The notes beneath the pieces are model-generated. The model did no database searches, was not told the DNA's origin, and saw only the letters and a list, made by a program, of their open reading frames with translations. From Ligula intestinalis (taxonomy: Eukaryota > Platyhelminthes > Cestoda > Diphyllobothriidea > Diphyllobothriidae): DNA of 64,000 nucleotides. Position numbers and translations under genes: made by a program. The stretch is taken from contig JAYGXS010000005.1 in the NCBI GenBank assembly GCA_036362985.1, positions 23,213,024 through 23,277,023 of the forward strand, given 5' to 3'. Of the stretch, positions 11,560 to 23,140 are shown in pieces (the stretch's first letter is position 1; each line of letters begins with the position of its first letter).

Positions 11560-12645
11560 GTAAAAAAGTTGAAAGATTGTCTCCTCCAGAACCGGACAAT
11601 TTTGTCCTTATTTTCTCAGATGTAAGTGAAGCCAAGTTTGAGGAATCGCATTTATTTTCAGAAACAATCAACAATTTTAGCTTTAAAACTTTTGTTTAGC
11701 TAACCTGTGAAGATTTTTGCAAGAAATACAGTAACAAAAAGATATTCGTCACATTTTGATTCACCGCACCTTGACGAATAAGCAAAGTGTCTGCAAATGG
11801 TACCGCGAAAGTAGTGTAAAGAATTTGAAGTCATGTAAAAAATATACTTATTGTAAACGATACGTTCCGTTTATGTAATATTATCAAACGGAACGGACAG
11901 AAAAATAAAACGTTTTTCAAAAATGACCATATATGTGGACAGTCTTTTTTTGCATTCGCAAGCTTACATCAGATTGTGACATTTATCCACTTATACGAAA
12001 AATAATCCATTAGAAAGGGAAAAGTAAGGTCCGTTATTTCCAGTCTAAGTGAATCATTCATCTTCAGGTATCTTAAAAATATCGTCAAAAGTCTCCAATT
12101 TCATTCTGACATTACCTCGGAAAAGGTAAGGTACACAGACATTCGTCAAGTGAATATCAAATTGAGGCACTTTTTAAAGAAACAATCAAGAATAGAGCGT
12201 TTTTTTAATCCTAGGAATAACAATATCAGACTTCCGTTGAGGAGGTGATTTTTCTCGACAATGTGGTTTGCTGTTTTAAACCATTCCTAAATATGATCCA
12301 CATGGTTATCTTCATTAGAATTAATATCCAAAAGCTCATTATTTTGTAAATTTTTTTTATGTTTATCTTATTTTAAAGGTTTTGATGTAATCGTTCAACA
12401 AAAGCGCAGTTTATGGATCGACACATGAAGACACTGAAAAAGATGGAAATCATGTCAGTGTTTATTGGCCGATATTAAGTAAATAGTTACCACTAATGGT
12501 AATATGTATAAGATATTTTGTCTAAAAAAAGTTCTTTTTATATAAAATTGATTACGCTTATTTTTCAACATACAAAAATATTTAAATTTATCGTTCTATT
12601 TAATAGACATTTTTATGTTTCCGGAACCAGAGCATTATCGGGTAA
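11560..12645 (-). repeat. 1.1-kb dispersed repeat, family C, copy 1
   Basis: Reverse-complement homologue of 47030-48200 and 62840-64000. Shared landmarks, read on the minus strand, are AAACAGCAAACCACATTGTC (12258-12282 region), the GTTACCTC/AACAAGTGCTTT region and GAAAATAAATGCGATTCC near 11650. No long reading frame survives in any copy. Confidence 0.7.
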
Positions 12646-13979
12646 ATTTTATTTTTCTTAGTAAACACGTGGTACTCCTTTCAGTTATTTTTAGTACTTA
12701 AAATGCCTAATGCTACTCATTAATATTTTAAAGTTTTCTTAAATTCTTTCACGCCAGTATGCGACTTATGATTGCACATTTACAAACTTAGGCATGTTGC
12801 ATGCAGCACTCACCATACTGTACTCTTATAAGGCCGTTTCACGCAATAAACACTGTTCCATTTCATCATTCGTCCCCTGACTTCTGATTTAGAAAACTTT
12901 CTGCTCACTGTTGCACAACCATTTCCACACTATAGGGAATTAAACAGACTTCAAAAACCCATTGGAGCCTAAAAATCTTGAAATTAATGACTTTCAAAAC
13001 ACAAGAAGGCTAAGCCGGCCCGCATACATGTACACATTGATCGATTTTCAAGCAAGTTTCACGTTATCATCCGGCGACCTTGGTGCGTGGGCGTCTGTAA
13101 GGTCTTTGCTTATGGCATTCGCAAACGGTAGCTCACTTTTTTCACAAGCCTACGAAAACAAACTTAATCCGCTTGCCTGTTGCAAGTCATCGAAGAGAAA
13201 CACTTTTATAGAAGATAGCAACGCATCTGGTCTAGGACATTTTCCTATTTACGCGTAACTTGACTCATTAAGTAAATTGAAATGACTTTGTTTTGCCGCG
13301 GCACTAATTTCGGGCTAAAAAATCCCAAATTGGTACGGTAACTGTACTATCTCATGAAATAATTTGTAAAAGGTAATGAAAGTCATTTTGCTGGAAGTCA
13401 GCACACGTGGCGTGCCCCCAAACTATCATAACAGTAAAGTTAGAACTATAAGTAACAGAAACTCAGAGTTTGTTTGAGAAATAACTATTTAATAGCATAG
13501 AAATATGTAATTTTTACAAAAATCTGCAAACTCAAGAAATGTAAATATGAAATTTTACTGGTCCAATGTGAATTAAAGTGTGTTTAAGGCATTGGAATGG
13601 AATAGGATGGCAAAGTTAGCAGAATAAGTACAAATACTAATTTTTTACAAACCAAATTTTTCCAATTACATTTTAACTTGCACTAAATGTAGTCATCTTA
13701 AGTACAGTCTCTTCCTAATTAAGATACTTCGGATGAATTTCCCTTTTAAATGCACGAAAAGATTCTTACGTGCTTTGTTTCAATTTTTTATTGATAATTG
13801 CAACAACATTTTCTATGGAAATCACATCCCGGCTGTTGAGTGGAATAAAAATACATTGACTGCCGCATACGGATAGGCTGGTTACTTAAAAGTTAGATTA
13901 CGGTTGTACTTGTAATCAAATTCATACCATATTGTGTATTTTGAAAGAAAGTTCTGTTTTTCACATTTTTTAAAAATTA

Positions 13980-14570
13980 TTTCGAGAGTTCGAGTGCGAC
14001 GAGGAGCAAACTGTTTTTGAAATTCTGCTGGACGCTTTACAAATATCATTGTTTTGCTTTATTTGTCAATAAATACCGATTTCGTTTAACCTTTTTACCG
14101 AAAATTTAAAAATAGTAAATATCTTAAAAGCATTTACCTTAATAATGAGTTCTTAAAAATTCCTCCTTTGATAGCTGCCTGTGTGGGTCATGACTTTAGA
14201 ATCACCCAAAAAACTCAACTCATTGCCGAGAAAAATGAATTTCTACAAGAAAAGCCAAGAATGAGTACGACTTAGATTGATTAAAAAACTTTCTAGAACA
14301 AGTTACCTCCTCAAAAAGCGCTTTAACTAGATATTTTAAAGTCAAATATCTGTGTACAATACCTTTTTTGAAGATAATGTCAAGATCAAAATGGAATTTT
14401 TTGATCGGTTTTTGACTTCCCTAAAACTCAGAGTAAAAAACTCTGTTGGAAATGAAAGAACTTACATTTCTACGTAAACCAGAGCAGTTTTCAATAGGTT
14501 TTTTTACATCAGGGCACCCTATTTGATTTTATATGCGCAACAGAGTAATCCAAAATATCCTTCAATATTC
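13980..14570 (+). repeat. Dispersed repeat, family C, partial copy
   Basis: 14300-14500 follows the same order as 47520-47700. It has a GTTACCTCCTCAAAAAGCGC stretch, an AGATATTTTAAAG-like block, TCTGTGTA, an AATGTCA block and GAAATGAAAGAACTTACATT. It is more diverged than the 47-kb and 63-kb copies. Confidence 0.55.
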
Positions 14571-14759
14571 CTTAATATGATAATCTTTAGCCTCTTCTTT
14601 TTGAAGTTCTTATATCTTCTGATTTTCGTCTATAACCTGACAGCATTTGGAGGGAGTTAGTTTATGAGGGTAATCAGAAAACATATGAGATTTCGTCGAA
14701 GTTCATCTAAAGTCCAATAAGCCTACTAATATCGGCGTAGTAAAACACATGTTTTACCT

Positions 14760-15204
14760 CTTGTTAGTTCATTACTTATCTTTTAAGACACAAAGCGTAA
14801 AAGATTTGTTAACTAAATTCATCAACCTTTTCTTGACTCTAGTGCTGTATCTCGTAAGTACACACCTTAATTTCATGGACGCAAAACAAAATAATCCCTG
14901 TTGTGAACAAATATAATGAAACAGTTCCTGCTTTTTGTTTAAGTATTTTTATACTTCAGCGCGCACAAATATGAGTCTTTTCTCCGCAACGCTTAAAAGC
15001 ATAAAAAATTCCTTGGAAATCAAAAAATGTTGGATTTCGCCCGTTTCCGCCTATATTTTTTCCAACTATACTGATCTGAATGAAAATTGAATTCTAGTGA
15101 ACAGCATTTTGCGCCTCAAGCCAACCCAATGAACTTAATAAACGACCTCAAGTTTGTGTTCAATCCCCCATTCCTAAACCTTTCATTAGATATGTGACCT
15201 ACTG
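14760..15204 (-). mobile_element. Left-end fragment of the 1.9-kb TA-flanked element (family B)
   Basis: The reverse complement begins CAGTAGGTCACATATCTAAT directly after TA. It then follows the order of 44296-44690: GAGGTCGTTTATTAAGTTCA, TTGAGGCGCAAAATGCTGTT, a TCAGATCAGTA block and TTTTGCGTCCATGAAATTAA. It stops well before the middle of the full element. Confidence 0.65.
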
Positions 15205-15960
15205 TATGGTCTGATAATTTCACTTTGCATTACAAATGGGTGTTTATAGCTGAGAATGATTGACGTAGCAAATTCAAACCGTTCTAAATAGCGTCATGTC
15301 ATAGGCAAAAGAGTAGTTCCGAAGCAAGGTGCGCTACAACCTCCTTTAAAAACGCCTTAGTTAGTTAAATGTAAGTGGATTGAAAAATAAATAACAAGAT
15401 TGTTTTTGCGAATTCGTTTGAAAAACAAGCTACCGTTTGTGATTACCATGGGCACGTGCAAACAGCCATTCAAAGTTAAAGCTAACAGTTGAGGCTGGCG
15501 TGAATATAACAGAGTATTGTCGACGAAGAAGAACGTTCAGAAGCAACGCCCACGTTCATTATCTTCTTTCTGGGAATAGGCGTTGGGATGAAATTTGTAG
15601 CCAAATTAATGAAAAGGTATTTGCATATACAAGGAAGAAGACGTTTTGGAGCACCATATCAATTGGTTTAGTGTCCTGAGCTTTCGAACTCTTACAGGAG
15701 TCTATCTTCAGAGCTGAGAAGTAGCAACCATAAGGAAGGTAATAAAAGTGGCCATAACTGTCAGAAATCGTCAGGTTGTAAAGGGATTAGAAACAGCAAT
15801 CAAGAAGGATGGGGGTTGGGGGTTAGGGTTGAGGGCAATTATGGTGGTGTAAGCTAATAAGCTGTCAGTGCTTGTCAGTGCTGTCAGTTACTTGAACGAA
15901 TAAAACATCTGAAGTAAGAGCCAGATGAATCCGTAGTGTCCTTCAATGTTGTCTCACTTT
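15205..15960. other. No gene; possible PLE-end motif on minus strand
   Basis: No host gene seen. On the minus strand 15655-15720 reads CTGAAGATAGACTCC, a short hairpin, then GAGTTCGAAAGCTCAGGACA. This resembles the CTGA.GA-hairpin-CGAAA ends found elsewhere in the window. A G-rich stretch with GGGTTAGGGTT lies at about 15808-15830. Confidence 0.4.
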
Positions 15961-16019
15961 TTAGCTCCATCCCACAGCAACTAGAATTTGATGTTGTGGG
16001 ACAACTTCTTACTTAACAC

Positions 16020-17780
16020 TACGTCGAGAACAACAAACTCCTGAAGCCTGAACATCTGCTTGAACGTCTACGGCATTGCCTCAAAACCTACTTTACATTT
16101 CATGGATTAATGTTAATTTAATTAAAGCACTACCATGGCCTCCCTTTATCCGGCCCGATTGGATTGGTCTTTACCAAGTATCAACCAAATTTTTGGGCTC
16201 TTTATGTTGTTAAAACTCTCGTCATTGTCAAAATATCTGACACCGAGCACCATGAAGAGTTACTTAACTCGGTTGATCCAAATATCTAATTCACAATAGA
16301 GGTGGAAAGAAATGACCAGCTACCCTTCCTCGATGTCCTGGTGCGCCGGTGTTCAACTGGACTGCTGCAAACTGCAGTATTCAGAAAGGTTACCAGCACG
16401 AATCCAGTTCTACATTTCACAGAAATCCCCCATGTCCCAAAAATGTAGCTGCGTTGCAAAGAATTGAAACGCATTGCAGCACATTAGCTGAGAGAAGAGC
16501 TGAGCAACAATACCCCCAGGAACTCTTCCGAGCTAATGGATACCCAAAGTCATTTACCAAACAAAGCACGCGTCGAGTGAACAGACGCTGGCCAATGAAA
16601 CAGCAACTCGAAGTCTGGGGACTATTACCTACATAAAAGGGGTCTCCGAGGCAGTCTCACGACTGCTGCAACTTGCTGGCGTAGGTATAGCCCATCGACC
16701 TCAAGCGACAATACGCCATCGGGCGATGCAACCTAAAGACAGACTTCCTCCTACTGAAACATCTACACTTGTCTACAAGATACGTTGCAACGATAAGAGT
16801 TTAATAACATTGAAGAAACAGGCCGCAAATTGTAGATCCGCCTGCATGAGCACAAACTAGTGGCTCGAAGACTAGACTTAAACTCGCAACTTGCAGCCCA
16901 CATCGCGGATACTGACCACGATACCGGTCTTCAAGCAGCGACCATCGTAAGCCGAGGATGCGAACGCTTCAGATATGGTGCCGGCATCTAGAACTGCCCA
17001 CGGCCTACAAAGTCTTTCACTATTGTATGGACAAAAGACAGAACAAGGTCAAACCATGCATAAGAATGGGGAGCAAACGGGACCCCACAACGAACCGGCC
17101 GGAAGAGGAGACAAGGTTACCTGACCCCTATACCGGGGGACAAGGCACCACACTAATTGCTGTTTACGACCCCCGGCTCTACTGACAGCTAATTAGCGGA
17201 CACCACTATAATTGCTCACACCGAGTTGAAGCACGCGGTGACTGTGACAGTACTACAGTGAAGGCAAACTCGCCGGGGCTACCGTACTCTCTGACCACAA
17301 CCGCACCGGGAAGCGGTTGTCAAGACAGAGTCAAGAAAGCCGGGAAAAAATAAATGCGGGAGGACGCAGCCGGCTGGCGTGACAAACTCAACACGCGTTC
17401 GAAACAGCGCGTCTCGCTAGGTATGCTGCCGACAGGGAGCGCCATTAAGAAAGGGTTATTGAATCTGAGCCTCAGTCCGCAGACAGCCACATTACATAAC
17501 AAGACGCACTGGACCGACTGCGGTGTCCGAGGTACCCGCCAGCTTGCAACCCTTCAAGCCGTCCAAGAAACTACTCGCGCGCAAGAAGGCAATTAACGCT
17601 AATTGTCGCTGTATGTTTGCTGTAATGACTGTATCCTATCAATACTGCAAACTTCTGTGCATGCATTACCCGTTTCTGCTACTGTTCATGGCTCTGATGA
17701 TGAATCCGCGATGGATGTCGAAACGTCAGGCTAATAAACGTATTGCCCCGCAATCGCGTCATCTTCTCACTATTACCTCA
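16020..17780 (+). pseudogene. Decayed Penelope-like retroelement (RT, GIY-YIG, 3' end)
   Basis: Translated fragments from three frames follow PLE order. First comes RT (CLKTYFTFHG; PKFLG/FWAR; HHEELLNSVDPNI; VERNDQLPFLDVLVRRCSTG), then the connector (VSEAVSRLLQLAGVGIAHRP; QPKDRLPPTETSTLVYKI), then a GIY-YIG-type nuclease remnant (LHEHKLVARRLDLNSQLAAH and onward). PLEs encode RT fused to a GIY-YIG endonuclease. The RT catalytic region, normally Y-V-D-D, is corrupted here, and several stops and frameshifts break the frame. The copy continues into a 3' region (17170-17540, duplicated at 20060) and ends with the CTGATGA...GAAACGTCAGG motif at 17694. It is not functional. Confidence 0.75.
17694..17770 (+). 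repeat. PLE-end hairpin motif with hammerhead-like core (copy 1)
   Basis: CTGATGA, then TGAATCC-GCGAT-GGATGTC forming a hairpin, then GAAACGTCAGGC, then AATAAA. The CTGANGA...GAAA pair is the catalytic-core signature of hammerhead ribozymes, which have been described in PLE ends. Here it closes the decayed PLE at 16020-17780. Stems I and III could not be assigned by eye. Confidence 0.55.
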
Positions 17781-18032
17781 CGCAGATTGGGAGTGCTGCC
17801 TTCTTAAAAAAACACACGTAGGCAGTACTTATAGTATGCTATCTATTAGCCTTAGCAAGCATGATTATTAGAATTTGCACTTTCAGATAGGCACGTAGCC
17901 ATAGCAACACTATCTTTGTGCGTGCAGCTCGATGAATAGAGTTGAGCGTGCGGAAACTAAGGGAAACGCTGCTGAGCTCATGACCCCAACCATGAACTTA
18001 TCCGAAATAATTGAACCCAGATTCACAATCTT

Positions 18033-18478
18033 TGCTGAAATTCAGGGGATATGAACCCTAGCGTTGGCTTCGTCAGCGTGACCTCTGACAAATGGCGGCA
18101 CCAGTTCTAGCAGTAGTACTACTACACTTCTTGTTGAAATTAAGAGGATATGAGCCCAGTGCTGACTTTAATCAGAGTCACTTTTTGAATTGCAAAAACA
18201 GTCAGGTAAATATTGTACTAGGCCTAAATATTAGTCTATACACGGCATAAGCACTTCTACCAGTAATATCACAGTCTGAACCGAGTAGAAACGAATACAG
18301 TCTGATGGATGGAGTTAAGATGGTAGACATCAAGGCAAGCTCTGCTCTGCTCAGGTTTCCAAGCATGTACTTACTCGGAATAGGTTTAATGCATATTCGC
18401 ACTCCTTGTTGAGATGAAGGGGTATGAGCCCTAGCGTTGGCTAAATCAGAGTCACCCCTGACAAACGGTAGCGTCAGA
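18033..18478 (+). repeat. Three irregular copies of a ~75-bp unit
   Basis: Units begin at about 18033, 18128 and 18403. Each reads roughly TTGTTGA-ATT-AGGGGATATG followed by AGCCCTAGCGTTGGCT, TCAGAGTCAC and CCTCTGACAAA. The second is shortened. The third lies 220 bp further on, so the array is broken. Confidence 0.6.
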
Positions 18479-18596
18479 AGAAGTACCAGTACTACTAACC
18501 CTTGGCTATATTGACAGTCATTAGTAGTAATAACAGTAGTAGCCGTATCAGTCTCGGCCTCTTTGGGCCCGTCGTCACACCTAATTTGGGTGATTT

Positions 18597-18790
18597 AGGG
18601 TAGATGGTACAGTAGGACCCGCACAAAGTCTTCTGTTACTGTTTACTAAGTTATGCTGTTTGTTGGCTTGCATTTGATAAAGCAGCCTACGCCGGGCCCT
18701 GTTTAGTCTTTGAGACTCCGGAAGAAGGTAAAGAGTGTGGAGCCGCTAACTGCCTGTTCTATCACCTTAAATCTAACCCCTGAGACTGTC
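18597..18790 (+). repeat. Dispersed repeat shared with 54765-54970
   Basis: GGTAGATGGTACAGTAGGAC followed by GCACAAAGTCTTCTGTTACTG and TTTACTAAG matches the same order at 54768. No coding potential recognised. Confidence 0.55.
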
Positions 18791-18859
18791 ACCTTCTGTA
18801 CCAACCTTTTGGTGCACTTGGTTGACTTCATCGACAACAATGGTCGAAGTGGTCGATGT

Positions 18860-20059
18860 GGTAACGTACTATAGCCGGTGAGATTGGTGGAGGGGCGTAT
18901 GAACTATGAGGCGGTGTGTTGCCTGCATGTGTGCGGACAGTGCGGCGAGTTGAGGTGTGTGTTGCGGTTGTATGTTATAGTTTCTGGCACTGGTTCGCTG
19001 GTGTCTGTGTGTTGGATTCATAATTGGCTGACCAAACCGATTTGTGGCATTAATATGCGAAGACTTGTATCGAGTTCCGAGCGCTTGTGGTGAGAAACGT
19101 GCTGCTGGATACAAAACATGGTAAGGCGGCCGCAATATCAGTCGTGTTCGTCGACAAACGGGCGCTCTAGTCCTTAACTGATTTCCCGAGGCTTTAATAA
19201 ATTTTTTGCCACCGCCAATTGAGTTTACTAGCTAAGTACACAGACCCTGGACCGCCGAGGACCTCAGTCTCCGCGCAAAACTCAACGGCTTGCAACCCAA
19301 ACTGATATCGGAAAGGACTCACTCCTCTTCAAACCACGATTACCTAATCAGGGTCTCTCAGTGTTTTAAATTACGAAATGTTACTGAGAACCATCTGCTA
19401 CAAACTTTCTGAATTCTGCGCAGCTGGGATTGCTGTATAGGATCTAGAGACGTCTTCGAGTTAGCAACTACAAGTGAACTGTGAGGCCATCCGAACAAAC
19501 TACGCGTGACTGACTACAGGCTGGACGCACCAAAGTTCTTCCCTAATAAAGCTGTTAGCCCTTGGTATGTTTTTCTTTCGGATATAATTATGTCTGCATC
19601 CGTAGAAGCTTTTACTAGGAAGCTTGATCATTATTGAAGACCGGCTGCCATCTTGATGCTACTTCTGTAAATTATTACGATAACATTCTTGATAGAATGA
19701 ATTAAGATATCAATCTTGGCACACATCATTGCTGACATTCCCAATAACGCTTTCAGGCCAAAGGGTATAGTACTTTTGCTATAGCATACAAGTGCCTAAC
19801 GTCAATGCCAAAAGTTCGAACATCCTATCCCACAGGGTCCCAAATATGTAGCACTGCAAGATGGCATAGGTACAGCGGTTTGCGCTGCATTTACCGCTCT
19901 CTCCTCCCCATCAACTTGGCCCTGATGTCAAAAGGGCCGGCTTCGGGTCGGGGTGACACAGAGGCGTCATTAAGAAAGAGCCATCGCATTCTTACTATCA
20001 GTCTGTCAGTCAGCAACCCCCCCCCCCCCCCCCCAACACACGCACACACACACGACAGC
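18860..20059. other. No gene recognised; poly-C and CA-rich tract
   Basis: Open frames at 18869-19135 (both strands) and 19805-20092 resemble no family I know. A C homopolymer of about 14 and a CA-rich run sit near 20020-20050. Confidence 0.4.
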
Positions 20060-20430
20060 TCGACCGTCGACTTCGACGATGTCCACCATTAGCTTCAAAG
20101 CATCGTGGTGACTGCCGCGGGATAAACAGCGAAAGCCGACTCGCGGAAAATCTACTTCATGCACTGCCCACCATCGTACTGGGAAGCGGTTGTCAAGACA
20201 GAGTCAGCACCAGTCGGTACCAGACAGAGACGGATATGAGGAGGGCGCGGGCGGCTGGCGCGACCAATACTCAACACGCCTAAGAATAGTACGCCTTGCT
20301 AGGTAGACTCCAGATTGGGAGCGCCATAAAGGTCACATTAAGAGGGAGTCATTGAGCCCAACTCTCAGCCCGCGATTATCCACTCTGCACAACAAGCCCC
20401 ACTGGGGCTTCTGTGCGGCAAACGAGGACA
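20060..20430 (+). repeat. Copy of PLE 3' region (homologue of 17170-17540)
   Basis: Shared blocks in order: GGGAAGCGGTTGTCAAGACA, GAGTCA, GGCTGGCG, ACTCAACACGC, TAGGTA-ACT-C and GGGAGCGCCAT, then GAGCC-A-TCTCAG and a GCACTGG-like stretch. The 17-kb copy follows a GIY-YIG remnant, so this is probably a PLE tail separated from its coding part. Confidence 0.55.
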
Positions 20431-20440
20431 TCCAAGAAGG

Positions 20441-21020
20441 CTAGCTGGTTGTTTTATTCTTCCGCCATCGTAAATTTAATGTCTGTAAGACGGCTTTATG
20501 ACCTTTCTTGAATGTCAACATCTGATCCTGCTCAATTATCACGAAGGTTTCGTCCACATACCGAGCCCAGAACTTCGGTCTGCGCTGTCGGAAAACGAGC
20601 GACTCGAACCATTGCAAGACCACCTCGGCTATGAGTCCGGAAATTGGCGCACTCATTTTTGTGCCCCTCACCTGTTCGTAGATCGTTCCGTTGAAGGTAA
20701 AGTATGGCCTGAGGCACAAATTCAGGAGTTGGAGAATTGGGCGTGTTCTAGATGATTCTACGGTTCATCGCATTTGTCTCGTTGGAGCAGTTGGATAGTC
20801 TCGACTGCCAGGTCCTGTGTAAGAGGAGTAAAAGGAACGTGACATCAAAATATACAATGACATTATTTGGCAGGTGGCCTACGCCTTTAAGTATTTCTAA
20901 GAGTTGTGTTGATTACCTGCCTGCAATGTCTGAATCAGCGGTCAAGAATCTGAGCCGTCGAAACAACCACTTTGCCAGTCCGTATTTTGGAATTCCTTTC
21001 AGAGATTGAAGTGGCCTTAG
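20441..21020 (-). pseudogene. Penelope-like reverse transcriptase fragment
   Basis: Reading right to left, the translation gives KYGLAKWLFRRLRFLTADSD, LPNNVIVYFDVT (RT motif A region), a frameshifted TQDLAVETIQLLQRD, then YFTFNGTIYEQVRGTKMSAP, ISGLIAEVVLQWFESLVF and FWARYVDETFVIIEQDQ. This order is specific to PLE reverse transcriptases. The catalytic box reads YVDE where YVDD is normal. Stops and frameshifts interrupt the N-terminal half, and it ends abruptly at about 20450. It is a dead fragment, opposite in orientation to the PLE at 16-17.8 kb. No nuclease domain follows. Confidence 0.8.
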
Positions 21021-21089
21021 CAGCCACTTGGGACCCAAGATCTGACGGATGGCGCCTTTGGCCTGCGCGCCATATGCCGCCTGCGGTCA

Positions 21090-21490
21090 GACGCTACTTG
21101 CCGATACCCCCTGTCCGTTCTCGCTCAATGGTCTTAACCAACTTACGAACACACCCAGTCTCGCCTTGCCAGCCCTGCGCTATGCAACCAATAACAGGCT
21201 GACCTTGCCAATGAACGCACTCTGTCTCTGTCTTCTGGCCTGAGTCCTGCTAAGACCTCACTTGGGATCCCGGCCTCGCGCGTCGCGGCGGCCGGCGACG
21301 CCGCCCTATCCTACGGGCCTCGCGGTCGTACGCCCTGCAAGACCTTTTGGTAAACTTCCCCTTATTCCTTCTGTAAACAATACACTGTTCCGTCTACTCT
21401 GCCTTCCCAAGACTTCTCCCATCATCCTAAGGAAGCGGGCCTCGAAGATTGTAGGCGTTAGGGTTAACAGTATTAGCCTTACCAACAATG
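21090..21490 (+). repeat. Dispersed repeat, family E, copy 1
   Basis: A GC-rich head (CCCTGTCCGTTCTCGCTCA) is followed by a tail with CTTCTGTAAACAATACACTG, TTCCGTCTACTCTGCCTTCC, CCTAAGGAA, and GTAGGCGTTAGGGTTA. Homologues lie at 32440-32620, 55500-55930 and, reversed, at 22935-23140. It is probably a SINE or the 3' end of a retroelement. Confidence 0.6.
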
Positions 21491-22536
21491 AGATATGATC
21501 GGCCGAAGGGGCACCCTCTCTGTGCACTTTGAGAAGACCATGAAAGCGAGCCAGTGCCGTTTCTTGTGATATTACGATATCGCATCTGAGTTTCCCATTG
21601 CCAAGAGCGCTGTGTTAATCTTGCGTGTTAACGTTGTTATCGGGTTGGATTTTCATGGGACATAGGACTGATGATCCTCTGACAAAGTTTGAGATTTGTG
21701 AATGTATTCTGGACAAAGAAACTGTGTCGGAGAAGCCGGAAGATTATTCCGGGCGCAAATGGCCATGCAAGCAGTGGCGGTGAGGAAATGAGAAGCCAAC
21801 TTCCAGATTGCAGCTCATTCAACGAGACCCAGCCACATTTTCAAGTTTAAAGAGGCCGAAGTCCACGCAAGGAGTGACAACCACGTGAGCCACGAGCTAT
21901 TTGAGTCATGGTTCTCATACCCACAGTCAATCAATAAGTGCAACTATTTGCAACTTCCATATTGCTTGAGCAGGTGAATCAGTCATGTGGAAAAGGGCGA
22001 ACCCGGTGGCCACTCCGACGACAGCGAGAGTAATTGTTGCACAATTGTCAAGCTCGTATCCGACATGGACAACGAAATCGTGGCAATTAATGAGTCTATC
22101 GCAAAGGAGTTAAGGCTGAGCTGGTTAAACCCTAACTACTGCAATCTTCCAGGCTCGGTTCGTAAGAATAAGACTAGAAGTCGTAGAAGCCAAGGTAGAA
22201 GGAAATTGTATTCTCGATAGAATAAGTAGGAGAAGAATTAACAGAAGGGGTGACTCGGCCTGGGATGGAGTTCGACCAAGTTCAGCGATGCGCTAAAAAT
22301 TGATTTACTAGCAACGTTAACAGAGCTGGCAGCGCTGGGTGGCAGGCTCCTACAAGTCGAAAGCGAACTGCCAAGCCATCAAAGTGCCAATTACGACCCC
22401 AAACGGTGGTTACATGAACTGATACTTATAGTGCACATGTGGATGGCCACTGCGAGCTATAAATACCGCGCAACCTGTGCACGTATCACCCCAATCTGCG
22501 CATGTCGCACACAATTCGGCGTAGTTTCGACAGAAT
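21491..22536. other. No gene recognised; short unassigned frame at 21987
   Basis: The 77-codon plus-strand frame at 21987-22220 has a basic C-terminus and begins with an acidic stretch. It matches nothing I know and has no visible splice or regulatory context. Otherwise nothing is seen. Confidence 0.35.
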
Positions 22537-22600
22537 TCGAAACATCAGGCAAAAAGAATTCTTATCCCAGTGATCGTAACCTCTCCTTCTTCTTATTCTT
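22537..22600 (+). repeat. PLE-end motif (degraded copy)
   Basis: GAATTCGAAACATCAGGCAA, then a spacer and TTATCCCAGTGATCGTAACC before a TTCTTCTTATTCTTCT tract. This matches the order GAAACGTCAGGC...TGTCCCAGCGATCGAG...TTCTTCTTCT of the other copies. The preceding CTGATGA is eroded. Confidence 0.5.
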
Positions 22601-22934
22601 CTGCTGGATACCTGCAATATTTTTTACAAAGGCCAATAGCGTGACTATCTATGCTTTCCTTCAGGTTGCATTGACTTCCGGAATCCCGTAGTTTGAGTTT
22701 GCTCAGTGATTCGGATCTTATGACAACTGCATCACATCCAGCACTATTTGGGTGTCGAAGGTGGTTGCAGCGTCCGATTAGCTTTGCGGTCATTCACTAA
22801 ACTAATTTATCCCCTACACCTGAAGGCTGACGTAGTTTTCACCTGGTCTGGATAATCGAAACTGCTAAACAATTCAGGCACGCACGCCAAAACGTCAGGG
22901 AAGACAACGTGAGCGTAGACTTTTCGCAGGCGTT

Positions 22935-23140
22935 TCAGTAAGTTAAACCCTAGCATCTGCTATCTTTCAGACCATGGTTCCTTAGGTGAGAAGAGAAAAG
23001 TCGGTGAGAGGGCCAGAGTGTTAGGAATAATGTATTCAGGACAGAAGGATAGGAGACTAGATGGAAAGAGTTTTGACGCTCGGATGACTGCAGTCCGGCT
23101 GCGAGGGCGTCAATTCCGGAATGATGAGAGCGTCGGGAAT
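22935..23140 (-). repeat. Dispersed repeat, family E, reversed copy
   Basis: The reverse complement runs GTCTCCTATCCTTCTGTCCT, GAATACATTATTCCTAACAC, TCTGGCC, TTCTCTTCTCACCTAAGGAA, GCAGATGCTAGGGTTTAA. It follows the same order as 55790-55910. Confidence 0.55.

Noticed and set aside
15808..15830. GGGTTAGGGTT as a telomere remnant
   Set aside because: Only one to two units, expected by chance in G-rich sequence.
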